This document shows, piece after piece, positions 24,245-32,540 of a DNA stretch of 64,000 nucleotides. Within the stretch, counting starts at the first letter, position 1, and every line of letters begins with the position of its first letter. The position numbers and the translations under genes were made by a program. The stretch spans positions 406,240-470,239 of the forward strand of contig JAXJZF010000005.1 of the NCBI GenBank assembly GCA_036306585.1. Reading direction: 5' to 3'. Origin of the DNA: Aphodovivens sp036306585. Lineage in GTDB: Bacteria; Actinomycetota; Coriobacteriia; Coriobacteriales; Eggerthellaceae. A model generated the notes under the pieces. It was not told the origin of the DNA. It searched no databases and saw only the letters and a program-made list of their open reading frames with translations.

Positions 24245-25327
24245 ATGCAATCAGGTGAGCAAACGCGGCAGGCGCCGCCCAATCGGCTGACGCGCCAGGT
24301 GATGGTGGGTTCGGTCGCTGTGGGCGGGGGGGCGCCCGTGGCGGTGCAGTCCATGCTCAACGCGCCCGCCGACGACGCGCAGGCCAACCTGGCGCAGATC
24401 CGCGCGCTCGCCGATGCGGGGTGCGAGATCGTGCGTATGGCCATTCCGCGCCGCGACTGCTTGGACACGTTCGAGCAGGTGTGCGCGCAGTCGCCCCTGC
24501 CGGTGGTGGCCGACATCCATTTCGACGCGCACACCGCTATCGAGGCCGCGCGTCGCGGCGCCGCGAAGCTGCGCATCAACCCCGGCAACATCGGTGGCTG
24601 GGAAAAGACCGACGCGGTGCTCGACGCCGCCGGCGAGGCGGGCATCCCCATTCGCATCGGCGTGAACGCGGGTTCGCTCGACGAGGCCATCGCCGCCAGA
24701 GCCGACCTCGATCTGCCGCACAAGCTGGCGCTTTCGGCCACCGAGTACGTGCGCCACTGCGAGGAGCGCGGCTTCACCGACCTGGTGGTCAGCGCGAAGG
24801 CCCACGACGTCATGGCCACGGTGCGCACCTACCGGCTGCTGGCGCGGCAGATCCCGCAGGTGCCGCTGCACATCGGCATCACCGAGGCGGGCACGGCCTT
24901 CCAAGGCGTGATCAAATCCGCCTGCGGCCTTGGGATCCTTTTGGAAGAGGGCATCGGCGACACGCTGCGCATCTCGCTCACCGACGACCCGGTGCGCGAA
25001 GTGCGCGCCTGCTGGACCCTGCTGGCAGCGCTCGATCTGCGCCGCCGCCAGCCCGAGCTCATCAGCTGCCCCACCTGCGGGCGCTGCCAAGTGAACCTCA
25101 TCGGCTTGGCCCAGCAGGTGGAGCGCCGCATTGCCGATTTGAGGAAGCCGCTGAAGGTGGCCGTCATGGGGTGCGTGGTGAACGGCCCGGGCGAAGCCGC
25201 CGACGCCGACATCGGCGTGGCGTGCGGCAACGGCGTGGGAATCGTGTTTTCACAAGGCAAGACCGTCCGCAAGGTCGAGGAGGACCGCATCGTGGACGCT
25301 TTGATGGAGGAGATAGAGAAACTATGA
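24245..25327 (+). CDS. ispG: 4-hydroxy-3-methylbut-2-enyl diphosphate synthase (IspG/GcpE)
   Basis: 360 aa, bacterial length without the plant insert. It converts MEcPP to HMBPP in the methylerythritol phosphate isoprenoid pathway, using a 4Fe-4S cluster. The N-terminal TIM barrel begins TRQVMVGSVAVGGGAPVAVQSM and contains LRINPGNIG and the IRIGVNAGSLDE block. Cluster ligands are in ISCPTCGRCQVNL and VMGCVVNGPGEA. GGAGG lies 4 nt before the ATG at 24245. The TGA stop overlaps the ATG of proS (ATGA), indicating translational coupling. Confidence 0.97.
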   Translation: MQSGEQTRQAPPNRLTRQVMVGSVAVGGGAPVAVQSMLNAPADDAQANLAQIRALADAGCEIVRMAIPRRDCLDTFEQVCAQSPLPVVADIHFDAHTAIEAARRGAAKLRINPGNIGGWEKTDAVLDAAGEAGIPIRIGVNAGSLDEAIAARADLDLPHKLALSATEYVRHCEERGFTDLVVSAKAHDVMATVRTYRLLARQIPQVPLHIGITEAGTAFQGVIKSACGLGILLEEGIGDTLRISLTDDPVREVRACWTLLAALDLRRRQPELISCPTCGRCQVNLIGLAQQVERRIADLRKPLKVAVMGCVVNGPGEAADADIGVACGNGVGIVFSQGKTVRKVEEDRIVDALMEEIEKL

Positions 25328-27087
25328 CGAACAACATCATCCGCATGAGCACGCTGTACGCGCCCACGCTCAAGGAGGACCCTGCCGACGCCGACATCGC
25401 CTCGGCGAAGCTGCTGGTGCGCGCCGGCATGGTGCGCAAGGAGGCGTCGGGCTTATACTCCTTCCTGCCGCTTGGCATGCGCGTGCTGCGCAAGATCGAG
25501 AACATCGTGCGCGAGGAGATGGACTCCCACGGCGGCCAGGAGATGCTCATGCCGTTCGTCCAGCCCGCCGAGTTGTGGCACCGCAGCGGCCGTTGGAACG
25601 TGTATGGCGACGAGCTTCTGCGTGTGACCGACCGCCACGGCAACGAGTTCTGCCTGGGCCCCACCCACGAAGAGGTCATCACCGACCTGGTGGACAACGA
25701 GCTGCGCAGCTACAAGGATCTGCCCAAAAACCTCTACCACATCCAGCTGAAGTTCCGCGATGAGCGCCGTCCCCGCTTCGGGCTCCTGCGCGGGCGCGAG
25801 TTCATCATGAAGGATGCCTACAGCTTCGATGCCGACGAGGAGGGCTTGGACAAGAGCTACCTGCAGATGCGCGACGCCTACTCCAAGATGTGCAACCGCA
25901 TGGGTTTGGAATACCGTATCGTGCAAGCGGATTCCGGCCAGATCGGCGGCAGCGGCTCCGAGGAGTTCATGGCGCTGGCGGAGGCCGGCGAGGCCGAGCT
26001 CGTGCAGTGCGCGTGCGGTTACGCTGCCGACGTCGAGGCTGCGGCATGCAGCCCCAAGCCGGTCGCGTACGGGACGGCCGAGCTCACCAAGATCTCCACG
26101 CCCGGCGTGCGCACCATCGCCGAGCTGGCCGAGCATCTGGGCTGCCCTGAGGCCGCCTGCATGAAGGCCTTCGCCTGCAAGGACGAGCAGGGCTGCATCT
26201 GGGTGCTGTTCGTGCCAGGCGACTACGAGGTCAACGAGGTGAAGGTCGAGAACCTCATCGGCGTGTTCGAACCCCTCACCGACGAGGAGATGAAGGACGC
26301 CGGCTTGGTGAAGGGCTCCATGGGCCCCGTGGGCCTGCCCGAGGGCGTGAAGGTGGCCGCCGACTCCAGCTTGCGCGACATGCCGTATTGGGTGGTGGGC
26401 GCTAACGAGGACGGCTTCCACTACGTGGGCGCCGGCTTGGACCGCGACTTCAAGGTGGACGAATGGGCGGACCTGTGCATGGTGCGCGAAGGCGATCCGT
26501 GCCCGGTGTGCGGCAAGCCCCTTTCCCATGCGCGCGGCATCGAGGTGGGCCAAATCTTCAAGCTGGGCGACAAGTACTCCCGCGCTATGGACGTCACGTT
26601 CATGGACGAGCAGGGCAGCGAGCGCTACTTCATCATGGGCTGCTACGGCGTGGGCGTGTCGCGCACCATGGCGGCCGCCGTCGAGCAGAGCCATGACGAT
26701 AACGGCATCATCTGGCCGTTCGCCATCGCGCCGGCGCACATCTGCGTCATCCCGCTGACGGTTGGCGACGACACGGTGCAGCCCGCCGCCGAGCGCCTGG
26801 CCGAGAAGGCCGCCGAGCTGGGCTTCGAGGTGGCCATCGACGATCGCAACGAGCGCGCCGGCGTCAAGTTCGCCGATGCCGACCTCATCGGCTGGCCGCT
26901 GCAGGTCATCGTGGGCAAGCGCGGGTTGGCCGAGGGCAAGGTGGAGATCAAACGACGCCGCACCGGCGAGCGCCGCGACGTCGACCTGGTCACCCTGCAG
27001 GAGCTGTTCGGTTTCGCCTACCGCGCCAGCCGCACCGCCGGCCCCCTCAACGTGTTCGCCGGATTGTTCGAGGAAAACGCCGAGTAG
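25324..27087 (+). CDS. proS: prolyl-tRNA synthetase (bacterial type with INS editing domain)
   Basis: 587 aa class II synthetase that attaches proline to tRNA-Pro. Motif 1 region: GLYSFLPLGMRVLRKIENIVREEM. Motif 2: the stretch FRDERRPRFGLLRGREFIMKDAYSF. Motif 3: YGVGVSRTMAA. The insertion (INS) domain that hydrolyses mischarged Ala-tRNA lies between motifs 2 and 3 (about 225-390). The anticodon-binding domain is C-terminal, from about residue 470. The ATG overlaps the ispG stop. A terminator lies 126 nt downstream. Confidence 0.97.
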   Translation: MTNNIIRMSTLYAPTLKEDPADADIASAKLLVRAGMVRKEASGLYSFLPLGMRVLRKIENIVREEMDSHGGQEMLMPFVQPAELWHRSGRWNVYGDELLRVTDRHGNEFCLGPTHEEVITDLVDNELRSYKDLPKNLYHIQLKFRDERRPRFGLLRGREFIMKDAYSFDADEEGLDKSYLQMRDAYSKMCNRMGLEYRIVQADSGQIGGSGSEEFMALAEAGEAELVQCACGYAADVEAAACSPKPVAYGTAELTKISTPGVRTIAELAEHLGCPEAACMKAFACKDEQGCIWVLFVPGDYEVNEVKVENLIGVFEPLTDEEMKDAGLVKGSMGPVGLPEGVKVAADSSLRDMPYWVVGANEDGFHYVGAGLDRDFKVDEWADLCMVREGDPCPVCGKPLSHARGIEVGQIFKLGDKYSRAMDVTFMDEQGSERYFIMGCYGVGVSRTMAAAVEQSHDDNGIIWPFAIAPAHICVIPLTVGDDTVQPAAERLAEKAAELGFEVAIDDRNERAGVKFADADLIGWPLQVIVGKRGLAEGKVEIKRRRTGERRDVDLVTLQELFGFAYRASRTAGPLNVFAGLFEENAE

Positions 27088-27212
27088 CGTTCCTGCGGGC
27101 GATGCTCGGTCCCTGTGCCCGTTCGCGGCTGGACGGACCGACAGCGCAAGCCGTATCTGCGCACTTGCCCGCAAACATCCTCAGCGCACGGCTTCGCTGC
27201 CGGCGTCTCGAT

Positions 27213-27240
27213 AGGCCCCTCTTCCCGAGGGGCCTTTTTC
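27213..27240 (+). terminator. terminator after proS
   Basis: AGGCCCCTC (27213-27221) pairs with GAGGGGCCT (27227-27235), followed by TTTTC. The rest of the 343-bp gap before the phasin-like gene shows no supported gene. Confidence 0.85.
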
Positions 27241-27430
27241 TTGTGTGGAAGGGCGTCGGCCCTGCCCGGATTCCCGTTGTCTGTTTCTCAACATTTGCGG
27301 GTTCGCGTTGCCCTTTCAGGCGGTTTGGTGCATTATGGAGCAAAGGGCCGCTTCGTCGCCCGCAACGGTTTCTTGCAGGGCGCCGCGGTCGCAAGCTTAT
27401 GCTGCTCAGGCAGAGGCAAGGAGGGTTGTC

Positions 27431-27799
27431 ATGGCTAACATCGGCGACGGTTTCAAAGACATCTTCTTCGCAGGCATCGGGGCGCTCGCCATCACGGGCG
27501 AGAAGGCGAAGGACGTGGTCGACCAGCTCATTGCCAAGGGCGAATTGACGGTCGATCAAGGCAAGCAGATCAACAGCGAGCTCACCCGCAAGGTGGGCGA
27601 GGCGGCCGACACCGCCCAATATGAATTGCTCAAGGCGCGCATGAAGGTCATGTCGCCTGAAGAGCGCACGGCGTTCGCCGAAAAGGCGGCGCAGATCGCC
27701 GCGGACATCAACGCGCAGGATGTTGCCGGGGAGACAGCCGACGATGCCTCCGAGGATCCCATCGACGTCGAACCTGCGGAAGATCCCGTGCAAGAATAA
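27431..27799 (+). CDS. phasin-like coiled-coil protein
   Basis: 122 aa, mostly helical. The N-terminal segment (GFKDIFFAGIGALAITGEKAKDVVDQLIAKGELTVDQG, residues 7-44 described, not quoted as a unit) resembles the PhaF/PhaI phasin-like family, in which a short hydrophobic helix is followed by a charged coiled coil. The last 30 residues are acidic. Similar small proteins occur in bacteria without polyhydroxyalkanoate granules, and the function there is unknown. AAGGAGGG precedes the ATG. It ends at its own terminator just before the ABC1-kinase gene, and the two are often neighbours in related genomes (recollection, not checked). Confidence 0.75.
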   Translation: MANIGDGFKDIFFAGIGALAITGEKAKDVVDQLIAKGELTVDQGKQINSELTRKVGEAADTAQYELLKARMKVMSPEERTAFAEKAAQIAADINAQDVAGETADDASEDPIDVEPAEDPVQE

Positions 27800-27807
27800 T
27801 GCATACC

Positions 27808-27841
27808 CGAAGCGGGCCGTCATTTTCGACGGCCCGCTTCG
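27808..27841 (+). terminator. terminator after the phasin-like gene
   Basis: CGAAGCGGGCCGTC (27808-27821) pairs perfectly with GACGGCCCGCTTCG (27828-27841), a 14-bp stem with an ATTTTC loop, followed by TTTATC. Confidence 0.85.
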
Positions 27842-27886
27842 TTTATCGATCGGATGCATCGCGCATCCGGGAATAGTTGGTCGCAT

Positions 27887-29545
27887 ATGCCCTTAGCGGA
27901 AAACACGCTGCTGAAATACTTCTTCTCTTCCGGGTCCGATTTCGATCCTGAGAAGCGATTCAACCTCACGCGGAAAAACCGCATGAAGCGCATGCGCGAG
28001 ATCCTATCGATTCTGCAGCATTACCACTTTCTGCGGGGGTTTCAGCCGGTGGGCTTCCGGCATATGCTCGAGGACCTCGGTCCCAGCTTCGTGAAGATCG
28101 GCCAGACGCTTTCCACCCGCTCGGAGATCCTTCCCAAGGCGTTTTGCGACGAGCTGGCCAAGCTGCAGATGGAATGCGATCCGCTGCCGTTCGGTCGGAT
28201 CCTCGAGGCCGTCCACAACGTCTACGGCGACAAACAGGGCGAGGTCTTCGATGCCATCGACCCGAAGCCGCTCGGCAGCGCCTCCCTTGCCCAGGTGCAT
28301 AAGGCGCGCCTGGTCAACGGCGATATCGTGGCGGTGAAGATTCAACGCCCGGGCGTGAAGGCCACCATGGCGCAGGATATCGATATCATGCGCATCATGG
28401 CGCGGCAGGCGTCGCGCTTCATGAAGGACAACCAGATGCTCGACCTGCAGGAAGTGGTCGAGGAGCTGTGGGCTACGTTTCTGGAGGAGACCGACTTCGA
28501 GCGTGAGGCGGAAAACCTCCAGGAGTTCGCGCGCCTGAATGCCGATTGCGCGTTCATCGGCTGTCCGAAGGTCTATCCCGAGCTCTGCAGCGAATACGTG
28601 CTGGTCATGGAATACGTGGAGGGCGTGCGCGTCTCTGATACCGCCGAGCTGAAGCGCCGCGGCTACGACTTGGAGGAGATCGGCCGCAAGGTGCTCGACA
28701 ACTACGCCACGCAGATCCTCGACCACGGCTTCTTCCATGCCGACCCGCATCCGGGCAACATAATCATCCGCGGCGGGCAGATCGTCTACATCGACCTGGG
28801 CATCATGGGCCGGCTCTCCCCGCGCGACCGTGCCGGATTCGGCAACATTATAAACGCGGTGGGCAAGCAGGACGCTTCCGAGCTGAAGGATTCGCTCATC
28901 GCCTTCGCCGCATCGAAGGACCTCGAGGCTATCGATCACACGCGCATGCTCGCCGAGCTCGATTCGCTGTTGAAGGACTACGGCTCCTGCGATGTGTCGC
29001 AGATCGATATCGGCCAGATGCTCACTGACATTCTGGCGCTCACGCGCGCATGCAAGGTCACGCTGCCGTCATCCATCACCAGCGTATCGCGCGGCATCGT
29101 CACGCTCGAAGGCACCATCGCCCCGTTCATCCCCAACGACAATATGGTGGGCATCATCAACGAGCATATCAAGCGCACCGCCGACAAGGGGCAGGCCGCC
29201 ATCGATGCCGTCGAGGACCTCGTCCTCGCGCTGCGTGGGGCGGGGAAGGGCCTGCTTGACGCGCACCGCTACGGCGGCGAGGCGCTGCACATGCTCACGC
29301 GCGGCCAGATGAAGGTGAACATGGAGATGCTCGGTTCCGAAGCGCCGCTGAACAGCCTGGCGAAGATCGTGAACCGCCTGACCATCGCCCTCATCGTGGC
29401 GGGACTGTTCGTGGGCGCGTCGATGCTCTCGCTTTCCTCGATGGAGCCGCGCCTGCTGGGCGTTCCCCTGCTGGCGTTCTTCGGCTACCTGGGGGCGGCC
29501 ATCCTGTCCATCTGGGTGATCGTGGACATCTGGCGCAAGAAATAG
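27887..29545 (+). CDS. ABC1/UbiB (AarF) family protein kinase-like ATPase
   Basis: 552 aa. The N-terminal extension holds the family KxGQ motif (SFVKIGQTLSTR), then the Ala-rich loop LGSASLAQVHKARL replacing the Gly-rich loop, VAVKIQRPGV (catalytic Lys), FHADPHPGN (catalytic loop) and YIDLGIMGR (DFG equivalent). Two hydrophobic helices at the C terminus (about 490-550) anchor it to the membrane. UbiB proteins act as ATPases that support lipid-soluble quinone synthesis; here the partner would be menaquinone, by inference. Start uncertain: the ATG at 27887 matches the family N terminus better than the in-frame ATG at 27854; neither has a good ribosome site. Confidence 0.9.
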   Translation: MPLAENTLLKYFFSSGSDFDPEKRFNLTRKNRMKRMREILSILQHYHFLRGFQPVGFRHMLEDLGPSFVKIGQTLSTRSEILPKAFCDELAKLQMECDPLPFGRILEAVHNVYGDKQGEVFDAIDPKPLGSASLAQVHKARLVNGDIVAVKIQRPGVKATMAQDIDIMRIMARQASRFMKDNQMLDLQEVVEELWATFLEETDFEREAENLQEFARLNADCAFIGCPKVYPELCSEYVLVMEYVEGVRVSDTAELKRRGYDLEEIGRKVLDNYATQILDHGFFHADPHPGNIIIRGGQIVYIDLGIMGRLSPRDRAGFGNIINAVGKQDASELKDSLIAFAASKDLEAIDHTRMLAELDSLLKDYGSCDVSQIDIGQMLTDILALTRACKVTLPSSITSVSRGIVTLEGTIAPFIPNDNMVGIINEHIKRTADKGQAAIDAVEDLVLALRGAGKGLLDAHRYGGEALHMLTRGQMKVNMEMLGSEAPLNSLAKIVNRLTIALIVAGLFVGASMLSLSSMEPRLLGVPLLAFFGYLGAAILSIWVIVDIWRKK

Positions 29546-29674
29546 CCGCTTGCCCCTGCGCCGGTCAGTCGGTCCCTTCCCGATTTTGGGCGCTCTTTCT
29601 AACCGGGTGGGTTTTCCACTTCCTCGAGCACGCCGATCAGGAGCCGCATTCCCGGCTCTGCGCGTTCGGGCGGA

Positions 29675-30592
29675 TCAAGCTTCGGCTTCCCTGTCCTGCC
29701 CGGTCGCCCCGTTCGCATAGGCCTGCTCTACCCAGCTTTGCGTGACATCTAGGAAGGCTCGCGTGGCGGCGCTCGCGGTGTCTAGGGACCTCAGCGCTAT
29801 GCCTACCTTGCGCTCGGCGGTCTTCTCGGGAGGCAGCACCGCGAGGGGGAAGGGGGCGTCGCGCACAATCAGTCCTGGCAGCATGCTATAGCCGAGCCCA
29901 GCGCTCACCATGCTCATCACCGCGTAGTCGCTGTCGATGTTGAAGCGCATATGCGGCGTCACCCCCACCCTGGCAAAGTATGCGTCGATTTCCGAGAACC
30001 GCCCGCTTTTCAGGCGGATGTAGGGCTCTTCGGCCATGTTCTTCAGCGGGAAGCTCTCGGCTCTGGCAAGCAGGTGGTCGGTCGGGAGGGCGACCAGCAA
30101 CGGATCTTGCCGCAGATGGATGGCATGGAGCTTGCGCGTGAGCGGCGCCACCACGAACCCGCAGTCGGCGTCGCCGCGCCAGAGCATCTCCTCCAGCTTC
30201 TCCTGGTCATCGTCCAAAGTGATGCGCAGCTCGATGCCTGGGTGCTGGGCGGAGAACGCCTTGGCTATGCCGGGCAGCCATTGGATGGCGGTGCTGGTGA
30301 ATGTCACCACATGGACGGTGCCTGCCTCGAGGTGCTTCACCTCGCCGATCCGCGCGGCAAGACGACGCTCCGCGTTGCTCACGTCCTGCACCCAGGGGAG
30401 GATCTGCTCGCCTTCGGCGGTGAGGTGCGCGCCGCCGTAGTCGCGCACGAACAGCTGGCATTCTAGCTCCTTTTCCAGCGCATTCACCAGGTAGCTCACG
30501 CCTGCTTGCGTGTAGCCCATGGCCTGTGCCGCCTCTTTGAAGCTTCCGGTGCCTGCCACTTGCAAGAACGCCTCGTAACGCTGGTTTGCCAT
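29675..30592 (-). CDS. LysR-family transcriptional regulator
   Basis: 305 aa. The winged helix-turn-helix (residues 1-60) has YEAFLQVAGTGSFKEAAQAMGYTQAGVSYLVNALE-type sequence (described as a whole), clearly a paralogue of the regulator at 8845. The effector-binding domain covers 90-300. AAAGGGG lies 5 nt before the ATG at 30592; the longer frame to 30676 lacks a ribosome site. It is divergent from the DMT transporter at 30926, giving a second regulator/exporter pair. About 130 bp without a gene separate it from the ABC1-kinase gene, with which it converges. Confidence 0.92.
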   Translation of the reverse strand: MANQRYEAFLQVAGTGSFKEAAQAMGYTQAGVSYLVNALEKELECQLFVRDYGGAHLTAEGEQILPWVQDVSNAERRLAARIGEVKHLEAGTVHVVTFTSTAIQWLPGIAKAFSAQHPGIELRITLDDDQEKLEEMLWRGDADCGFVVAPLTRKLHAIHLRQDPLLVALPTDHLLARAESFPLKNMAEEPYIRLKSGRFSEIDAYFARVGVTPHMRFNIDSDYAVMSMVSAGLGYSMLPGLIVRDAPFPLAVLPPEKTAERKVGIALRSLDTASAATRAFLDVTQSWVEQAYANGATGQDREAEA

Positions 30593-30925
30593 GCGGGCCC
30601 CTTTCCGTCGAGCGGTACGGCAACGACTGTGCGCTGCGGTGTTGTCCGGGCATGCGAGCGCCGCCTCATTTAGCATCCTGCAGCGTTGCTCTGGCGTGTG
30701 GCCGCTAGCCCCATTGCTCGCGCCCTGCGGCGCTGCCGGGCCTTGTCCGTCTCTGCTTGTTGCGTGCGGCGCGTGTTTCCACCCTTTTTTTCATACATGA
30801 TACCAGCAGCGATAAGAAAATCTTGAAATTATGATAGGAAACTCCCGTTTTACTTTCGATTTACGCTTTCCTACCATGGAGCCATCGAATCCGTTCATTG
30901 CAACCCTTGAAGGAGGCGCTCCGGA
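30593..30925. promoter_or_regulatory. 333-bp divergent intergenic region with inverted repeat
   Basis: The part nearest the transporter (30780-30890) is markedly AT-rich compared with the window. It contains TAGGAAA (30835-30841) and TTTCCTA (30867-30873), a 7-bp inverted repeat with 25 bp between, a plausible regulator site. No gene is supported here. Confidence 0.45.
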
Positions 30926-31900
30926 ATGCTCGCCAAGCTCGAAAACGCCCGTTGGCTGTTCGCTGGCAGTGTAGTGCTGCAAACGCTCATCTTCGGCTTG
31001 GGGAGCGCCGTGACCAAAGTCGCCTACGACAGCGTATCGCCCCTGTGGTGCATGGTGCTGCGGTTCGGCATTGCCTTCCTGATGTTCGCCATCCCCTTCG
31101 GCGGGCGCGTCCTGCGCGAGCTGCGCGCGGCGCGTCTGCGCGATTGGGCGCCGGCGGCTTTGGGCATGGCCGTGTCCTATATCGCCGCCAACGTGGCGCT
31201 CGACCTCACCACCGCTACCAACGTGGGGTTCCTCGTGGCGCTTCCGGTGGTGTTCGCGCCTTTCATTGCCATCCCTGTCCTGAAGAGGAGCTATAGACTG
31301 CATCATCTGCCGTTCCAGGCAGCGGTGGTGGCGGGGTTGTTCCTGCTGTGCTCCAACGGCGGCGCATTCGCGTTCGGCGCGGGCGAGGCGCTCGCGCTGC
31401 TGGGGTCGGTGGGGATTGCCTGCGCGCTTGTGTTCGGCGAGAAGGGTCTGTCCAGCCTTAGCGTGGCGACCGTTTCCACCACCCAGGTCGGCATGACGTT
31501 CGTTCTTTCCCTTGGTGCCGCGCTCGCTTTCGAGCCTCCGCTGGATGTGGCGGCAGTTCAGCCGGTCGCCTGGGGCGTCATCGCCTTCCTCGCGCTGGCC
31601 AGCACCTGCCTCACCTTCGCGCTGCAGAACTTCGCACTCACCAAGCTGGAATCCTCCACGGTATCCATGCTGCTCACCGGCGAGCCTATCTTCACCGCGC
31701 TGTTCGGTTGGATGATTCTCGGCGAGACGCTTTCGCCGGCGGGTTTCGCCGGATCCGCCATCATCGTCGCCTGCGTGGTGGGCGAGACCTACTTCGATGC
31801 CCGCCAAGCCAAGCAGCCGCAAGCAGCGTCCAGCGCGCCTGCCCCTGCAGCGGCAGGCGCTCCGCGCCGTCTTGGAGCATCCTCCTCCGCCTCGGCCTAG
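30926..31900 (+). CDS. DMT-superfamily transporter (EamA domains)
   Basis: 324 aa with about ten TM segments in two EamA repeats; the second ends in SSTVSMLLTGEPIFTALFGWMILGE. The last 30 residues are a Pro/Ala/Ser-rich polar tail, part of whose DNA is repeated 151 bp downstream. AAGGAGG lies 9 nt upstream of the ATG. It is divergent from the LysR gene at 30592, its likely regulator. The substrate is unknown. Confidence 0.9.
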   Translation: MLAKLENARWLFAGSVVLQTLIFGLGSAVTKVAYDSVSPLWCMVLRFGIAFLMFAIPFGGRVLRELRAARLRDWAPAALGMAVSYIAANVALDLTTATNVGFLVALPVVFAPFIAIPVLKRSYRLHHLPFQAAVVAGLFLLCSNGGAFAFGAGEALALLGSVGIACALVFGEKGLSSLSVATVSTTQVGMTFVLSLGAALAFEPPLDVAAVQPVAWGVIAFLALASTCLTFALQNFALTKLESSTVSMLLTGEPIFTALFGWMILGETLSPAGFAGSAIIVACVVGETYFDARQAKQPQAASSAPAPAAAGAPRRLGASSSASA

Positions 31901-32023
31901 CATCGGCGGCTTGCGTCGTCAGCCGCCTTGCGATCGCCGCACCCGTGCGGGCGGCATCGCCGCAAAACCTTCAGCTTCTCGCGTCGCCGTTGCCCCTGCG
32001 GCGGCAGGCGCTCCGCGCGGTCT
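31840..32023 (+). repeat. 33-bp direct repeat spanning the DMT gene tail and the following intergenic DNA
   Basis: 31840-31872 and 31991-32023 match at 31 of 33 positions; both begin TGCCCCTGC and contain GCGGCAGGCGCTCCGCGC. The first lies in codons for the Pro/Ala tail of the transporter. The second is non-coding, in a different phase. It suggests local duplication and decay in 31901-32206, where no gene is supported. Confidence 0.6.
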
Positions 32024-32206
32024 CGCCACAGCCGGCGTGCCCATGCGGGCGGCACCCCCGCTCCCGCAGCGGGCAGGGCTGTGCGCCTTGCTGCATGCCT
32101 CGCCCGTGCGGACCTCTTTGCCGTCCTGCCACCTGGCCACGCTGCCGTCCTACCATCCCGTTGTTTGCCGTCTCCCCGGAGCTCATATTCCGGGATTTCC
32201 CTCCCG

Positions 32207-32467
32207 GATTCGAAAACCTGCCTGCTCGCGCAACCAAACTCCAGTTGTGGACGTCTGGCGTTCCGAAAACGGCCCATATAGCGGTCTGCCGGGGGAGTGG
32301 ATCTCGGCACCAAAATCAGACAGCTATAAAGCACCAGGTCAGAAGCTTGACGCAATGGACTCGGGTTAAGCCGCCGCGATCCGGCTCGTCCACAACTGGA
32401 GTTTCGTTGCGGTTTGAGGAGGAAAATTGGATCTGGCAGTGAAAATCGTCCATAACCGTGTGTTTCG
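32207..32467. repeat. inverted-repeat element, copy 2, with an extra outer half-site
   Basis: Left arm: a degenerate GATCCAAAA (GATTCGAAA, 32207-32215), 18 bases, then the 21-bp block (32234-32254). Right arm: the block reversed (32386-32406), 18 bases, then AATTGGATC (32425-32433). The core is 131 bp and the whole is 227 bp, against 132 and 228 bp in copy 1. The cores do not obviously align. A third, weaker half-site (TCGTCCATAACC, 32446-32467) lies exactly 60 bp further right in direct orientation. It has no coding frame and lies between the DMT gene and a decayed CBS gene. Confidence 0.75.
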
Positions 32468-32540
32468 TCCCACCCCGCGCTAGGCGCATCCGAATGATGA
32501 ACGAGGAGTCCCACATGAGTCCCTCACGCTGTTTCCCAGC

